64,000 bases of DNA from Myxacorys chilensis ATA2-1-KO14. GTDB lineage: Bacteria > Cyanobacteriota > Cyanobacteriia > Leptolyngbyales > Leptolyngbyaceae. Location: assembly GCA_019359275.1 (NCBI GenBank), contig JAHHHP010000001.1, forward strand, positions 62,001 through 126,000, given 5' to 3'. The position numbers and the translations under genes are program-made. The notes under the pieces were generated by a model. That model had not been told where the DNA came from. It saw only the letters and a program-made list of their open reading frames with translations, and made no database searches. This document shows positions 1 through 10,190 of the stretch, piece by piece. How positions within the stretch are numbered: position 1 is the first letter of the stretch; every line of letters begins with the position of its first letter.

Positions 1-250
1 TTTTCTTGCGATCGAGGTCGGCTTGAATTGCTTCTTTTACCTCGTTGGCACGTGCCCCAATCCGGGGACGCTCAGCCGGATCGAGCTTTCCCATACCGCC
101 TAGCACTTGCGGAATGGGGCCCTTCTTGCCCATATACTTCACGCGCAGTTGTTCGAGTTGGTCAAGAGAGATAGCGGTCGCGATCGCGGCTTGAGCTTCT
201 TGCCGGATTGCGTCTAATTGCGCTTCGAGTTCGATCGTCTGAGCAGTCAT
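1..250 (-). CDS. pheS: Phenylalanyl-tRNA synthetase alpha subunit, N-terminal part (partial)
   Basis: The reverse strand reads from an ATG at 250 to the window edge without a stop, giving about 83 residues of the PheS N-terminus. The segment KYMGKKGPIPQVLGGMGKL, followed by a run of the type DPAERPRIGARANEVK, is the characteristic N-terminal coiled-coil arm that contacts tRNA-Phe in the (alpha-beta)2 enzyme. The catalytic domain lies outside the window. It is divergent from surE with only 32 bp between the two starts, so both promoters must be very compact or lie inside the genes. The family call is from recognisable sequence; the rest of the gene cannot be checked here. Confidence 0.9.
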   Translation of the reverse strand, partial: MTAQTIELEAQLDAIRQEAQAAIATAISLDQLEQLRVKYMGKKGPIPQVLGGMGKLDPAERPRIGARANEVKEAIQADLDRKK

Positions 251-282
251 ACTAAGAAAGTGCGTTTGTCTATATCAGTGTA

Positions 283-1086
283 ATGGATTCAATGAGACTC
301 CTGATCAGCAACGATGACGGTGTTTATGCGCTGGGGATTCGGACTTTGGCAAATACCCTAGCCGAAGCGGGACATCAGGTAACGGTAGTCTGCCCTGATC
401 GCGAACGGTCTGCTACCGGGCATGGACTGACGTTGCATCAGCCGATTCGAGCCGAAAAAATCGAATCACTTTTTCATCCCTCGGTTCAGGTTTGGGCATG
501 TTCGGGCACGCCATCAGACTGCGTGAAGCTAGCAATTTGGGCCCTGTTGGATGAACCGCCCGAACTAGTCTTATCTGGAATTAATCACGGAGCCAATTTA
601 GGAACAGACGTGCTGTACTCAGGAACCGTATCCGCCGCGATGGAAGGGCTAATCGAGGGATTTCCTAGCGTGGCGCTCAGTCTCACGAGCTTTTCCTCTC
701 GTGACTTCCAGCCTGCCGCCGATTTTGCTTGCGCGTTAGTGCAACAGCTTGCAAAACATCCCTTGACGTTGACGTTGCTCAATGTCAATGTGCCTCCAGT
801 CGAGCGGGATCAAATTCGCGGGGCGATCGTTACTCGGCAAGGTGTCCGTCGCTATGTTGATGTATTTGAGAAGCGGGTTGATCCAAGAGGCAAAACCTAT
901 TACTGGTTGGCAGGCGAGTTGCTTGAAGATGTTGAAGATCCTGATGTAACCGATACTGCACCGACTGACGTTGAAGCGATTCGGGAAAACTACATCACCA
1001 TTACGCCCCTGCACTACAATCTCACCTCACCTTCGGGTGTGAAAATGGCTCAGGAGTGGACGCTGGGGCTTTCTCAGCTTTGGTAG
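283..1086 (+). CDS. surE: 5'/3'-nucleotidase SurE
   Basis: SurE is a metal-dependent phosphatase that dephosphorylates nucleoside 5'- and 3'-monophosphates and is linked to stationary-phase survival. The protein has the family's N-terminal signature [15 protein letters not shown] with the metal-binding Asp pair at residues 11-12, then [11 protein letters not shown] near 40, GTPSDCV near 75 and [18 protein letters not shown] near 98-115. Length (267 aa) is normal. A second ATG nine bases downstream (292) would give the more usual start [10 protein letters not shown]; neither start has a clear Shine-Dalgarno sequence. The gene is divergent from pheS. Confidence 0.95.
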   Translation: MDSMRLLISNDDGVYALGIRTLANTLAEAGHQVTVVCPDRERSATGHGLTLHQPIRAEKIESLFHPSVQVWACSGTPSDCVKLAIWALLDEPPELVLSGINHGANLGTDVLYSGTVSAAMEGLIEGFPSVALSLTSFSSRDFQPAADFACALVQQLAKHPLTLTLLNVNVPPVERDQIRGAIVTRQGVRRYVDVFEKRVDPRGKTYYWLAGELLEDVEDPDVTDTAPTDVEAIRENYITITPLHYNLTSPSGVKMAQEWTLGLSQLW

Positions 1087-1111
1087 GTGGGCAAGCGAGA
1101 GTAACTTTCTT

Positions 1112-4100
1112 CTATCGCTTTACCCAGGGGATCAGCGGGTCTTTAGCCAGATGTTGAGATACAACATAAGCCCCGTAGCGGTTGAGATGACTGGGATCGG
1201 AGAAGAGGTCATTCTCAGTTTTCCAGTTATCCAACAGGTCGCGGTAGGTGAAGCCTAATTCCCCTGACACTTGCAGCATTTTTTGCTGAAACTGCTGTTC
1301 GCGCTCCCGACGGAACGGATCGAGATGCGCTTCAGTGAGTGGCAAATTGACAAAGACGAGGGGAATTTTTTGCGATCGCGTAAAGGCGGCCAGCGACTTT
1401 AGTGCCTCAAACTGCTGCCCCTCTAACGAGAAATTAGCGTAATCTGCGTCGCTGTTACCTGGAACTCGCGAATACTTTTGATAGTAAGTCGCTGGGTTAA
1501 ACCGAACCGAGAGCGGCAAGAATCCGTTGATATCAATCAGCCCTTGTCCGTCTGAAATGATCGTCTCTTCGCCGTCTGCCGAGGGCTGACTCAAGCGACC
1601 TTTCAACCCAGCCTGCAAGAACGTAATCAGTTTTTCTCGGTGAACATAAAGCGTTGAAAGGTTACTCAACACCCCATTGAGCTGATTGTTCACCGCTTGA
1701 TAGCTATCAGCCACAACGGAATTAGTCTGAGAAATCGTTTCTAGAGGTTTGGTAAAGGCTTCGGTGGGCGTCGTTGCGACCGTAACCGAAGCCGTTGACG
1801 CATCGGGAAGCTTCTTGAAACCCGGCGAAGACGCGATCGCATTGAACGTCGCATCGGCTTTGCCGCCGTTAAAGGCTCGTGAACCATCACCCACTAAGAT
1901 CAGTTTCGGCATTTTCTCAGAGGGCAAGATCCGCCGCACAATTAGATCGATCACCTGCGCGGTTGCCCCGTTCACGCCAAAGTTAAAGATCTTTAAATTT
2001 GGATACCCTTGCGTTGCCAGCGTCTGCTGAAGGATGACGGGATCAATGCCTCTCATCGCTCTAGAACTGCCCACAATCAAAATATCGGGCGCACCGAACT
2101 GGGAAACATACTGACGATACAGCACGAGTTTTTCGTTGAGTTGACTGGCGTTGAACGTAGGATAGGGCGATCGCGCGGGATCAACAGCCGCTTTGGGCCT
2201 TAGAGGAGACGCTAGCAGCGCTCTGGGAGCGCTCTCTGTCGGGGTGGGTGACTCGCTCGGGGTGGCTAATTCTGTTTGTCCATCTTGGGTAAAGCCAGAG
2301 GGACTTGCCCCCTGCTCGCCGCTAAACCCAGAGGACTTCTGCAAAGAGACTTGCGGTAAATTTAATGGCTGCGACGGACTTGATGGTGAGGCAACCGGGA
2401 GCGTCGGTGAAGCAACCGGAAGCGTTGGTGAGGGTTCTGGTGGCGCTTGAGCTTGGGATTTTACGAGTTGCCCTAGCACCCAATCGGATTGCAAGGTCAG
2501 CAGTAGTCCCAAGGTTCCCCAGACGATTGCAACTTTGCGTTCATGACTCAGAATGGATTTTGGCTTCTCATATGCCGCCAAAGCGGTCGGCGTCTCTAGC
2601 ATGAAGAGCTGCGATCGCACCAGCAATCGTTGCAAGGCATCAACAACTCGATGACGAAAGACCGGATTATCTCCACTCAAATCGGGTCTGACAGTCAACG
2701 TTTCCGGATCTTTGCTGAGCAAATCGCCGACATAGGCATCAGATGCGGCAAATTCGGGCGTCGCTTCAGGAACAAGACGATTGGCGCGAAGTGCGACAGA
2801 AGAATCGCTCCGGACGAAATCTACTCCGTAACTCCACAAGGGGCGCGATTGCCCTGCACGGCGTCCATGAATTCGCGCCCCTTGCAGTTCTGGCAATTCT
2901 AAAGATTTGAGCAAGTCAACAACCGTAGTCGTGACCGTGTTCTGAGGTGGGCAGATCGGCGCGTCGGTCATGATGTGCATCAACTCATCCCGTTGACGCA
3001 GCTGAAGCCGAATGCCGCCAGTTGCTAACTGTACATCTAGATCTGGATTGAGCAGGCGCGTCAGTTGAAAGGCGATCGCGCTGAGATCGCCTTGTTTCGC
3101 CAATGCCGAAGTCGAATCGGCGAGCGCTGGATGCTCAGCAGCAGGTAAATTGATCCACTCAACCCAAGCTGGCGCAAGCGAGGTAGGATCTTCGTCGGCG
3201 TGGTCTCCGGTTTCGTCGCCGATGCCGTAGACCGTAGCACAGTGAATGCCTTGAGGCGCGATCGTCTCTAAAAGCGGCAGCAGGGTCGCCAACACGCGCG
3301 GCTTGTCGGGTACACATTTCCCCTGGCAAGAAATATGCAGCGTAATGTCCAGCAAGTCCACAGAAACCTGAATGCTCTGCTCAAAGAAAACTCGATTAAA
3401 CAAACGAGTCAGCGCTTCAACATCGCCCCAACGCGCCCATTCTTTCAGCATCTCATTGGGCGGCGTCAGATCGACTCTCAGCGTCCAATCGGGTTCTGCT
3501 TCTCCCCGGACTTGGCTAAAGACGATGGCATCGCGGAATCCATTCAGTTCGAGATCCCGCAGTTTTTGGGCGATTGGCTCTGCCATCAGCGATGGATCAG
3601 GGCTATAGGCGGACTCGCACAGCACCCACAAGCGGTTCAGCAATGCTTTGGGAGTGAGCGATTGAGAACTGGTAAAAACCGAAGACAGATTCACGATTTC
3701 GGGTAGCTTGGCGTCTTCGGGCAGCACAACAGACTTGACATTGGCACGAACGGCGACGCCTAAGTTACTAAAGGCTTCGCTGAGATACCGCGCGATCGCA
3801 GCAGAGTGCCCCTGTTTCGCTAAACTAAAATTCGACACGATCATCGACGAGTCGAGCGCGATCGGGCGGCGTTGGGCTTGAGCCTCTTGGAGTTTTTCTA
3901 GATACCGCTCGATCTGATCGAGATAAATCACCTCTGCCCACTGAGGGCGCGATTCGTTCTGAGCGCGTCCGTAGAGAACGACTTGATACACCGTTGGCTG
4001 ATCGGCTGGAAGTAAAATCTGTAGCTCAGTCTCTGCTAAGGCTTGCACCATTTGAGCCAAAACCGTAGACTGACTAGGACATTCTTTCGCTTCGTAAAGA

Positions 4101-4243
4101 ATGTACAAATTGTTGCCGCGTGTGCGAACTTGAATCAGAACGTTAGGCACTCCAGCGACTCGGTAGAGCCACTGCATCAACGACGGCTGACGGCGAATCG
4201 GGTCGGACACAGATAGCTTAGACTCAGGGGGATTTAACATCAA
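1112..4243 (-). CDS. DUF1574 family membrane protein with SGNH-like C-terminal domain
   Basis: A 1043-residue protein of a cyanobacterial family of unknown function. The N-terminal 560 residues appear to contain four diverged copies of one domain. Each ends in a similar pattern: a helix such as TVLAQMVQALAETEL, a strand with a G-R or G-I signature (VVLYGRAQNESRPQW; ATVYGIGDET; ARIHGRRAGQSRPLW) and an aromatic-rich end. One probable membrane segment follows (VAIVWGTLGLLLTLQSDWVL, about 575-600), then a Pro/Ser/Thr-rich linker of about 100 residues. The C-terminal domain (about 715-1043) has SGNH-hydrolase-like features: GSSRAMRGIDP near its start and DPSHLNRYGAYVVS near the end, where Asp and His would complete a Ser-Asp-His triad. 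Such domains in DUF1574 and related proteins often act on cell-surface polysaccharide; that role is inferred here. Confidence 0.8.
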   Translation of the reverse strand: MMLNPPESKLSVSDPIRRQPSLMQWLYRVAGVPNVLIQVRTRGNNLYILYEAKECPSQSTVLAQMVQALAETELQILLPADQPTVYQVVLYGRAQNESRPQWAEVIYLDQIERYLEKLQEAQAQRRPIALDSSMIVSNFSLAKQGHSAAIARYLSEAFSNLGVAVRANVKSVVLPEDAKLPEIVNLSSVFTSSQSLTPKALLNRLWVLCESAYSPDPSLMAEPIAQKLRDLELNGFRDAIVFSQVRGEAEPDWTLRVDLTPPNEMLKEWARWGDVEALTRLFNRVFFEQSIQVSVDLLDITLHISCQGKCVPDKPRVLATLLPLLETIAPQGIHCATVYGIGDETGDHADEDPTSLAPAWVEWINLPAAEHPALADSTSALAKQGDLSAIAFQLTRLLNPDLDVQLATGGIRLQLRQRDELMHIMTDAPICPPQNTVTTTVVDLLKSLELPELQGARIHGRRAGQSRPLWSYGVDFVRSDSSVALRANRLVPEATPEFAASDAYVGDLLSKDPETLTVRPDLSGDNPVFRHRVVDALQRLLVRSQLFMLETPTALAAYEKPKSILSHERKVAIVWGTLGLLLTLQSDWVLGQLVKSQAQAPPEPSPTLPVASPTLPVASPSSPSQPLNLPQVSLQKSSGFSGEQGASPSGFTQDGQTELATPSESPTPTESAPRALLASPLRPKAAVDPARSPYPTFNASQLNEKLVLYRQYVSQFGAPDILIVGSSRAMRGIDPVILQQTLATQGYPNLKIFNFGVNGATAQVIDLIVRRILPSEKMPKLILVGDGSRAFNGGKADATFNAIASSPGFKKLPDASTASVTVATTPTEAFTKPLETISQTNSVVADSYQAVNNQLNGVLSNLSTLYVHREKLITFLQAGLKGRLSQPSADGEETIISDGQGLIDINGFLPLSVRFNPATYYQKYSRVPGNSDADYANFSLEGQQFEALKSLAAFTRSQKIPLVFVNLPLTEAHLDPFRREREQQFQQKMLQVSGELGFTYRDLLDNWKTENDLFSDPSHLNRYGAYVVSQHLAKDPLIPWVKR

Positions 4244-4675
4244 GTTGCTCTATTCGACTGACGGCTACGGTTCCTTCGGGGCTGGACTCTGCTCGATATC
4301 GGTGCCTATCGGTACACCTTAGGTTTACGTCGATGCTTTTACGCTGACTTTATGTTTTTCGCAATCTTTTCTTTGCTATGGTAAGCACAAGCCGTCGCAT
4401 TGGTGAAGTAGTTTTTCACTCTTGCGGCCTTTTCAATGGCATGCCTTTTTAATTGTTATGCAGAATTATAATTTCATATTGAAAAGATGACTCCGAAGAT
4501 TTGGGGTGTTTTTTGCTACTACACATCGTCCACCAGACAGAAGTGTACAAGAACAACACTAAGATTAGCCACTTTAAGACCTTGAGACTTACAATTTTGC
4601 TCCCAATTTTCTTTGACAAGGTTAGCTAAACGCTACTTTAATCACTAATTAGCACCCCATTCAGGATTACTATCG
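4244..4675. other. Intergenic region between DUF1574 gene and small membrane protein gene
   Basis: 432 bp of AT-rich DNA separate two divergent genes and should carry both promoters. I see no RNA gene and no open frame of note. The only concrete signal is a possible promoter facing right, described separately. Confidence 0.5.
4613..4639 (+). promoter_or_regulatory. Possible sigma-70-type promoter
   Basis: A perfect -35 box TTGACA (4613-4618) is followed after 15 bp by TACTTT (4634-4639), which fits a weak -10 box. It would start transcription about 30 bp upstream of the small membrane protein gene at 4676. The spacing is shorter than the optimal 17 bp, so this is tentative. Confidence 0.3.
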
Positions 4676-4915
4676 ATGCAGTCTACTGATTCGTCCTCCG
4701 CTCAATCTCGTGACTCGCGTTTATTTGGATTTATTCCTTCAGAAATTGCTCTCAGTGTGGCAACCGTTCCCGTGTTAGTTGGACTCGTGGGCGCACAAGC
4801 CCTAGCGCGAGCGATCGCAGAGGTCGGCGCGATGAGCGAGGAGGTGTTTCGTGGCGATCGCTTACCCACGCTAGATTTCTCTGAAGACTCGGACACGCCG
4901 ACCGACCAAAGTTAG
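4676..4915 (+). CDS. Small conserved-looking membrane protein, function unknown
   Basis: A 79-residue protein with a polar Ser/Gln-rich N-terminus, one hydrophobic segment (IALSVATVPVLVGLVGAQAL, about residues 24-43) and an acidic tail. I do not recognise a named family. It looks genuinely coding: it sits alone between two promoterless-looking ends, it has a HIP1-containing codon context like its neighbours, and the segment GFIPSEIALSVATVPVLVG resembles small proteins I would expect in other cyanobacteria. It lies 149 bp upstream of ppc in the same direction, so co-transcription with ppc is possible. A single-pass membrane protein is the only prediction supported. Confidence 0.6.
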   Translation: MQSTDSSSAQSRDSRLFGFIPSEIALSVATVPVLVGLVGAQALARAIAEVGAMSEEVFRGDRLPTLDFSEDSDTPTDQS

Positions 4916-5064
4916 CTCTTTCTGAACTTAGCTCCTTCTAAACTTTGAGTTTTGAGTGCAGTTATCCGATAATTCAGAAATTCTAACCGCATCTTCGCGC
5001 GTTAGCTCATCTTCCCATTCCCCTCTCGCTCTACCCATCTAAGACTCCTGCTGGACTATCTTTT

Positions 5065-8000
5065 ATGAGTTCACTCCTCCCCTCGCAAGATGATTCTGGT
5101 CTCGTCACAGATATCAGCTTTACCCCGCCACAACCCGAAGACATTGCACCGACAGCCTCTGCTAACTTGATAACGTCTGATAATTTAATGACGTCTGATT
5201 TATTTTTGCGGCTTCGGGTTAAAACAGTTGAGGATCTTTGGGAAGCTGTTTTGCGACAGGAGTGCGGTCAAGAACTCGTTGATTTGCTCAATCAGCTAAG
5301 ACATATGTGTTCCCCCGAAGGACAAGCAAACACATTCACCGGATCAGAAGTGTTGCAGGTCGTCGAAAAGCTCGATCTCAATGAGGCGATTCGGGCTGCC
5401 CGCGCCTTTGCGCTTTATTTTCAACTAATCAACATTGTTGAGCAACACTACGAGCAACGAGATCAGCAAATTCAGTATCGAGTTGCTAGTGAAGGCGTTC
5501 CGTCGCAGAAACCAAAGAGCAGCGGTCGCCAGGATGAAGAATTAACCAATCGACCCGAAGCCGATTTTCTAGAGCGCAGTCTGCATGAAGATGCCTCTCG
5601 CCGTGAAATCGGAACCTTTCGCTGGTTATTCCCGCGATTGCGGCAACTCAATGTTCCGCCTCAGCAGATTCAACGGCTGATCAATCAGTTGGATGTGTGG
5701 CTCGTCTTTACGGCCCATCCGACTGAGATTGTGCGCCCCACAATTCGCGATAAGCAGCGCCGGATTGTCAAAATCTTGCGAGAACTTGACCGGGTAGAAG
5801 ATAGCCTTAAAGCAATGGGTCTAGCAGCATCATGGGACGCGGATGCCCTGCGAGAGCAGTTAACGGAAGAGATTCGCCTGTGGTGGCGCACTGATGAACT
5901 GCATCAATTTAAGCCGACGGTTTTAGATGAAGTCGATAACGCCTTGCACTACTTCCGCGAAGTTCTGTTTGATGCGATTCCGCATCTTTCTAAACGGCTA
6001 GAGCAAACGGTTCATGCTTCCTTTCCAGCCATGCAGATGCCCCGACGAAACTTCTGTCAATTTGGCTCTTGGGTAGGCAGCGATCGCGATGGCAATCCAT
6101 CCGTCACGTCTCAAGTCACCTGGCAAACGGCCTGCTATCAGCGTCAAACAATTCTAGAGAAATATCTTGAATCGGTGAAGCGTCTGAGTGATTTGCTCAG
6201 CCTGTCGCTGCACTGGAGCGACGTTCTGCCTGATCTGTTGGAGTCGCTAGAGCAAGACCAGCAGCGAATGCCCTCTGTGTATGATCAATTGGCAATTCGC
6301 TACCGCCAGGAACCCTATCGCTTAAAGCTGGCCTATATTAGCCAGCGGTTGCAAAACACCCACGATCGCAACCAGATTCTCTATGGTGGTGACTACCTCC
6401 ATCAGGAAGTCCCGGAATACGACGAATCGACGTATTATCGGTCTGGAACCGATTTTCTAACGGAACTTCACCTGATTCAGCGTAATTTAGCTGAAACGGG
6501 CTTAAGCTGTCGCGATTTGGAGCATCTCATCGCTCAAGTCGAAATTTTTGGGTTCAATCTGTCTCATCTCGACATTCGCCAAGAAAGTCCGCGCCACGCG
6601 GAGACGATGAACGAGATTGTGGAGTATCTGCAAGTGCTGCCGAAGTCATACAACGAGATGACCGAAGCAGAACGGTGCGACTGGCTAATTACTGAACTGC
6701 AAACTCGTAGGCCCTTGATCCCGGCTGGGATGCCGTTTTCAGAGCGGACTCAGGAAGCGATCGCAACCTTCCGCATGGTGCGCAAGTTGCAGCAGGAGTT
6801 TGGTCTTGACATCTGCCACACTTACATCATCAGCATGAGTCATGACTTGAGCGACTTGCTAGAAGTATTGCTGTTCGCTAAAGAAGCTGGGCTGTACGAT
6901 CCTGTGACTGGAATCGGGACGCTGCGAGTGGTGCCGCTCTTTGAAACCGTAGAAGACTTGCAGAAAGCGCCGGGAGTCATGACAGGCGTGTTTGAGCTAC
7001 CATTTTATCGCGCCATGCTGTCGGGTGGCTTTGAGCAGTACGAACAGCGGAAAAATCAGCCAGAGGATCTCCCTCAGTTTTCGCTGCAAGAGGTGATGCT
7101 GGGCTACTCTGATAGCAACAAAGATTCTGGATTTCTCAGCAGCAATTGGGAAATTCACAAGGCCCAGCAAGCCCTACAAACGATCGCCGATCGCTATGGG
7201 GTGGCGCTGAGAATCTTCCACGGGCGCGGCGGCTCGGTGGGGCGGGGAGGTGGTCCGGCCTATGAAGCAATCCTGGCGCAACCGGGGCGGAGTGTAAACG
7301 GTCGCATCAAAATTACCGAACAAGGAGAGGTGTTGGCGTCGAAGTATTCGTTGCAGGAGTTGGCACTCTACAACTTAGAAACCGTCACCACAGCGGTGAT
7401 TCAAGGAAGTTTGCTGCGAACCGGATTTGACGATATCCAGCCGTGGCATGAAGTGATGGAAGAATTGGCCGAGCGATCGCGTGCTCACTACCGTGCTCTG
7501 ATTTACGAACAGCCCGATTTTATTGATTTCTTCCATCAAGTCACCCCGATTGAAGAAATTAGCCAACTGCAAATTAGCTCTCGCCCTGCCCGGCGTGGCG
7601 GCAAAAAAGATCTCGGTAGTCTGCGAGCGATTCCTTGGGTATTTAGCTGGACGCAAAGCCGATTTTTGTTGCCTTCTTGGTATGGAGTCGGGACGGCACT
7701 AAAGATGTTTCTCGACGAAAACCCGGAGAAACATCTTGCCCTGATGCGTTATTTCTATTACAAGTGGGCGTTCTTTAGAATGGCGATCTCACGAGTTGAG
7801 ATGACGCTCTCTAAAGTCGATCTCCAAATTGCAAGTTATTACGTTCAAGAACTGACGCTTCCAGAGGATCGAGAGCGGTTTGCGCCTGTGTTCGAGCAGA
7901 TTCGCAACGAGTTTTATCTCACTCGTGAACTGGTGCTGACAATCACCGGACACAAGCGATTGCTAGACGGCGATCCGGAGTTGCAGCGATCGGTGCAGTT

Positions 8001-8181
8001 GCGCAACGGAACGATCGTTCCGCTCGGATTCTTGCAGGTGTCGCTATTGAAGCGACTGCGGCAGCACAAGACATTGGCTGCCTCTGGCGTGGTGCGATCG
8101 CGCTACAGCAAAGGGGAACTGCTCCGGGGCGCACTGCTGACGATCAATGGTATTGCGGCCGGAATGAGAAACACGGGCTGA
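5065..8181 (+). CDS. ppc: Phosphoenolpyruvate carboxylase
   Basis: Carboxylates PEP with bicarbonate to oxaloacetate, the anaplerotic C4 step that feeds the TCA cycle and aspartate-family synthesis in the cytosol. The 1038-residue length fits cyanobacterial PEPC, longer than the roughly 880-residue E. coli enzyme because of N-terminal and internal insertions. Catalytic signatures are intact: FTAHPTE at 215-221 with the catalytic His, [12 protein letters not shown] near 335, [16 protein letters not shown] near 680, the glycine loop [14 protein letters not shown] near 718, and the C-terminal [10 protein letters not shown], which contributes to the active and inhibitor sites. The start at 5065 precedes a variable N-terminus and could lie further in (ATG codons also occur near residues 38-43 of this product). 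The gene is convergent with the kinase gene downstream, 38 bp apart. Confidence 0.97.
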   Translation: MSSLLPSQDDSGLVTDISFTPPQPEDIAPTASANLITSDNLMTSDLFLRLRVKTVEDLWEAVLRQECGQELVDLLNQLRHMCSPEGQANTFTGSEVLQVVEKLDLNEAIRAARAFALYFQLINIVEQHYEQRDQQIQYRVASEGVPSQKPKSSGRQDEELTNRPEADFLERSLHEDASRREIGTFRWLFPRLRQLNVPPQQIQRLINQLDVWLVFTAHPTEIVRPTIRDKQRRIVKILRELDRVEDSLKAMGLAASWDADALREQLTEEIRLWWRTDELHQFKPTVLDEVDNALHYFREVLFDAIPHLSKRLEQTVHASFPAMQMPRRNFCQFGSWVGSDRDGNPSVTSQVTWQTACYQRQTILEKYLESVKRLSDLLSLSLHWSDVLPDLLESLEQDQQRMPSVYDQLAIRYRQEPYRLKLAYISQRLQNTHDRNQILYGGDYLHQEVPEYDESTYYRSGTDFLTELHLIQRNLAETGLSCRDLEHLIAQVEIFGFNLSHLDIRQESPRHAETMNEIVEYLQVLPKSYNEMTEAERCDWLITELQTRRPLIPAGMPFSERTQEAIATFRMVRKLQQEFGLDICHTYIISMSHDLSDLLEVLLFAKEAGLYDPVTGIGTLRVVPLFETVEDLQKAPGVMTGVFELPFYRAMLSGGFEQYEQRKNQPEDLPQFSLQEVMLGYSDSNKDSGFLSSNWEIHKAQQALQTIADRYGVALRIFHGRGGSVGRGGGPAYEAILAQPGRSVNGRIKITEQGEVLASKYSLQELALYNLETVTTAVIQGSLLRTGFDDIQPWHEVMEELAERSRAHYRALIYEQPDFIDFFHQVTPIEEISQLQISSRPARRGGKKDLGSLRAIPWVFSWTQSRFLLPSWYGVGTALKMFLDENPEKHLALMRYFYYKWAFFRMAISRVEMTLSKVDLQIASYYVQELTLPEDRERFAPVFEQIRNEFYLTRELVLTITGHKRLLDGDPELQRSVQLRNGTIVPLGFLQVSLLKRLRQHKTLAASGVVRSRYSKGELLRGALLTINGIAAGMRNTG

Positions 8182-8219
8182 TCTAAGGTTCTGTCATTAG
8201 GCGTTGACTCTCTTTATCT

Positions 8220-9299
8220 TCAAGCTTTGTCTTCAGGGCGTTTGGTGTTGAGGCGAGCTTGCCATTCGCGAATCGCGTTTGCCGTTCGGATAATTGGGGA
8301 AATAAATTCTTCGGGTTGGGGCGGCTCTGGAAGGGGAGCGAGGGGCTGATTGTTCATACAGGGCAGCAGCACCTCTAAGTGTGACTCCAATTCCAACGCC
8401 CTCAATACTTCTTCGGCAGATTGATATCGTTCTTTTAACGCCACCTTCAACATTCGGTCTAAGACTTGTCCAAAATAATCGCTCACCAGCACATCTTGAT
8501 GCCACAGAATTTCTCCGGTGCGCGGTTCGTATTCAAACTCTAGAGGCGGCTTACTCGTCAGCAAAAAGAGGCAAGTCATGCCTAACGCATAAAGGTCGGT
8601 AGCAAACACAGAGCGCAAGGAAAGCTGTTCTGGAGGCGCAAATCCTACGGTTCCAATAAACTGAGTCGAAAACGTTAGACAGGTTGCCGGATCAACCGTC
8701 ATCACTTTTTCTTTTACCGCTCCAAAATCAATCAACACCAAGCGTCCATCCTCTGGGCAATACAAAATATTTGAGGGCTTGATGTCCCGGTGAATCACTT
8801 GATTTTTGTGAACGTACTGCAAAACGGGTAGGAAGCTGGTTAAGAAGCGTTTGACCTTCTCTTCTGACCAGGCTCCAGTACGACGCACGGTTTTACTGAG
8901 TGTCAAACCACGGACATACTCTTGAACCAAGTAAAATTCGCCTTCAATCTCAAAATAATTCAGCAAATGCGGAATCTGAGAATGAGTACCTAACCGACCT
9001 AAAACGGTAGCTTCTTGTTCAAATCGCTGACGAGCCTTTTCTAGCAGCCCTTGATCGCTCACTTTAGGACACAGTTGCTTAATCACGCAAAGCGGCGTTC
9101 CGGGAAGCTGAGTATCTCGCGCTAGAAAGGTAACGCCAAATCCACCCCGACCGATTCGTTTACGGATTTCGTAGCGATCGCACAACAGGTTCGAGCGATC
9201 CACTCGTCCAACATGTGTTTCGTCCAAAATAATTTTGTTCCAATTCGGCACGTCGGTTAGAAAAGTTGGAGACCGGGGGAGTGGTCGCAGCAAGAGCAC
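8220..9299 (-). CDS. Serine/threonine protein kinase (Hanks type)
   Basis: A soluble eukaryotic-type kinase of 359 residues. The glycine loop GRGGFGVT lies at 50-57, the ATP-binding Lys in CVIKQL at 74, the catalytic loop HRDIKPSN at 170-177 and the Mg-binding DFG at 191-193. The APE-like motif appears as GFAPPEQ. The HRD Arg-Asp pair is present, so it should be active. After the kinase domain there is only a short tail of about 50 residues with no transmembrane segment and no sensor or repeat domain, so it is a minimal member of the large cyanobacterial Spk family. No substrate can be inferred from the neighbours (ppc on one side, maf on the other). Confidence 0.93.
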   Translation of the reverse strand: MLLLRPLPRSPTFLTDVPNWNKIILDETHVGRVDRSNLLCDRYEIRKRIGRGGFGVTFLARDTQLPGTPLCVIKQLCPKVSDQGLLEKARQRFEQEATVLGRLGTHSQIPHLLNYFEIEGEFYLVQEYVRGLTLSKTVRRTGAWSEEKVKRFLTSFLPVLQYVHKNQVIHRDIKPSNILYCPEDGRLVLIDFGAVKEKVMTVDPATCLTFSTQFIGTVGFAPPEQLSLRSVFATDLYALGMTCLFLLTSKPPLEFEYEPRTGEILWHQDVLVSDYFGQVLDRMLKVALKERYQSAEEVLRALELESHLEVLLPCMNNQPLAPLPEPPQPEEFISPIIRTANAIREWQARLNTKRPEDKA

Positions 9300-9386
9300 T
9301 AGAGTTACCTCTAGTTTAGGAAGCGATTTGGGGGTGCGGGCAAATCTTCACGGTTTTAGTAATCGATACTCTGAGCCGCTCCGACT

Positions 9387-9431
9387 GAATCTAAATGTCC
9401 TAAATCTAAACGTTCTGAATCTAAATGGCCT
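9387..9431. repeat. Three tandem copies of a 15-bp unit
   Basis: Three adjacent 15-bp units with the form RAATCTAAAYGNYCT occupy 9387-9401, 9402-9416 and 9417-9431. Units one and three differ at one position; unit two differs at a few. The array abuts the stop codon of the Maf gene, in the gap between that gene and the kinase promoter region. Because 15 is a multiple of three it gives a spurious Asn-Leu repeat in one frame. Confidence 0.75.
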
Positions 9432-10084
9432 TAGCGCCAATAGTCGATGACATCGACGCCTGCCTCGCTCAGCATTTGTCGTAAAAGCGGCAAGCTTAAG
9501 CCAATCACATTGGTATGACAGCCTTCCAGCTTTTCGACAAATAAGCCACCCCGCCCCTCTAACGCAAAGCACCCAGCACAGTTGAGTGGCTCTCCGGTCG
9601 CCACATACGCTTCGATTTGACGATCGCTCACTTCTGCAAAGTAAACCCGGGTGACTTGGGTTCGCACCAGCGGCGCATAGGGCATCAAGGAGCCTTGTTC
9701 GGTCGTGAAGGGGCGCAGGAGGGCATGACCTGTATAGAGTTCGCCCATCTGTCCACGCATGAGTTTCCATCGCGCGATCGCATCTTGAGCATCTCTAGGC
9801 TTACCATGAATTTCACCATGAATCGCCAGAATCGAATCGCAACCGAGAATTAAACCTGGAGTGCGGGAGAAGAACCCTGATGGAAGTTCGGTTTGGCGAG
9901 AAAAAAGCGCTCTCATCGTTGCCTCTGCCTTTCCCCGCGCCAAAATTTCGACTAAATCTAACGGATTTGTAACCTTGACCAGCGATTCATCAAAATCGCT
10001 GGGATAGACCAACGGTTCAATTCCCGCTGTATGCAGCAATCGTTTACGGGCAGGCGATGCAGACGCCAAGACAAAAGGAATCAT
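9431..10084 (-). CDS. maf: Maf family nucleoside triphosphate pyrophosphatase
   Basis: Maf/YhdE proteins hydrolyse non-canonical or modified nucleoside triphosphates to monophosphates and so clean the nucleotide pool; some members also affect septation. The protein (217 aa from the ATG at 10084) begins with the signature [17 protein letters not shown] and has ARGKAEA near 70 and LGCDSIL near 93, all conserved in the family. The reading frame stays open upstream to 10147, but that extension runs through a palindromic repeat and has no family similarity, so 10084 is the better start. Confidence 0.9.
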   Translation of the reverse strand: MIPFVLASASPARKRLLHTAGIEPLVYPSDFDESLVKVTNPLDLVEILARGKAEATMRALFSRQTELPSGFFSRTPGLILGCDSILAIHGEIHGKPRDAQDAIARWKLMRGQMGELYTGHALLRPFTTEQGSLMPYAPLVRTQVTRVYFAEVSDRQIEAYVATGEPLNCAGCFALEGRGGLFVEKLEGCHTNVIGLSLPLLRQMLSEAGVDVIDYWR

Positions 10085-10112
10085 GATAAAAACCAAAAAA
10101 TATGCTGCCCCC

Positions 10113-10140
10113 GTACAGACGCGATATATCGCGTCTCTGC
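10113..10140. repeat. Palindromic repeat element upstream of maf
   Basis: A 28-bp near-perfect palindrome whose core is AGACGCGATATATCGCGTCT (10117-10136). The arms extend to 14 bp with one mismatch and one G-T pair. Very similar GAGACGCGATATATCGCGTCTC palindromes are scattered through many cyanobacterial genomes as small dispersed repeats. It lies between maf and the CyanoP gene, 29 bp upstream of the maf start, and could form a hairpin in a read-through transcript. Confidence 0.7.
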
Positions 10141-10190
10141 TATCCAAAATCCACCGATCGTTCGATCAACCCAAATTCATCCCAATCCCA

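Noticed and set aside
9235..9450. Forward open frame with Asn-Leu repeats
   Set aside because: Runs through the 15-bp repeat and antisense to the kinase N-terminus; no protein-like features.
10085..10147. Upstream extension of maf
   Set aside because: Passes through the palindrome and has no family similarity; start set at 10084.
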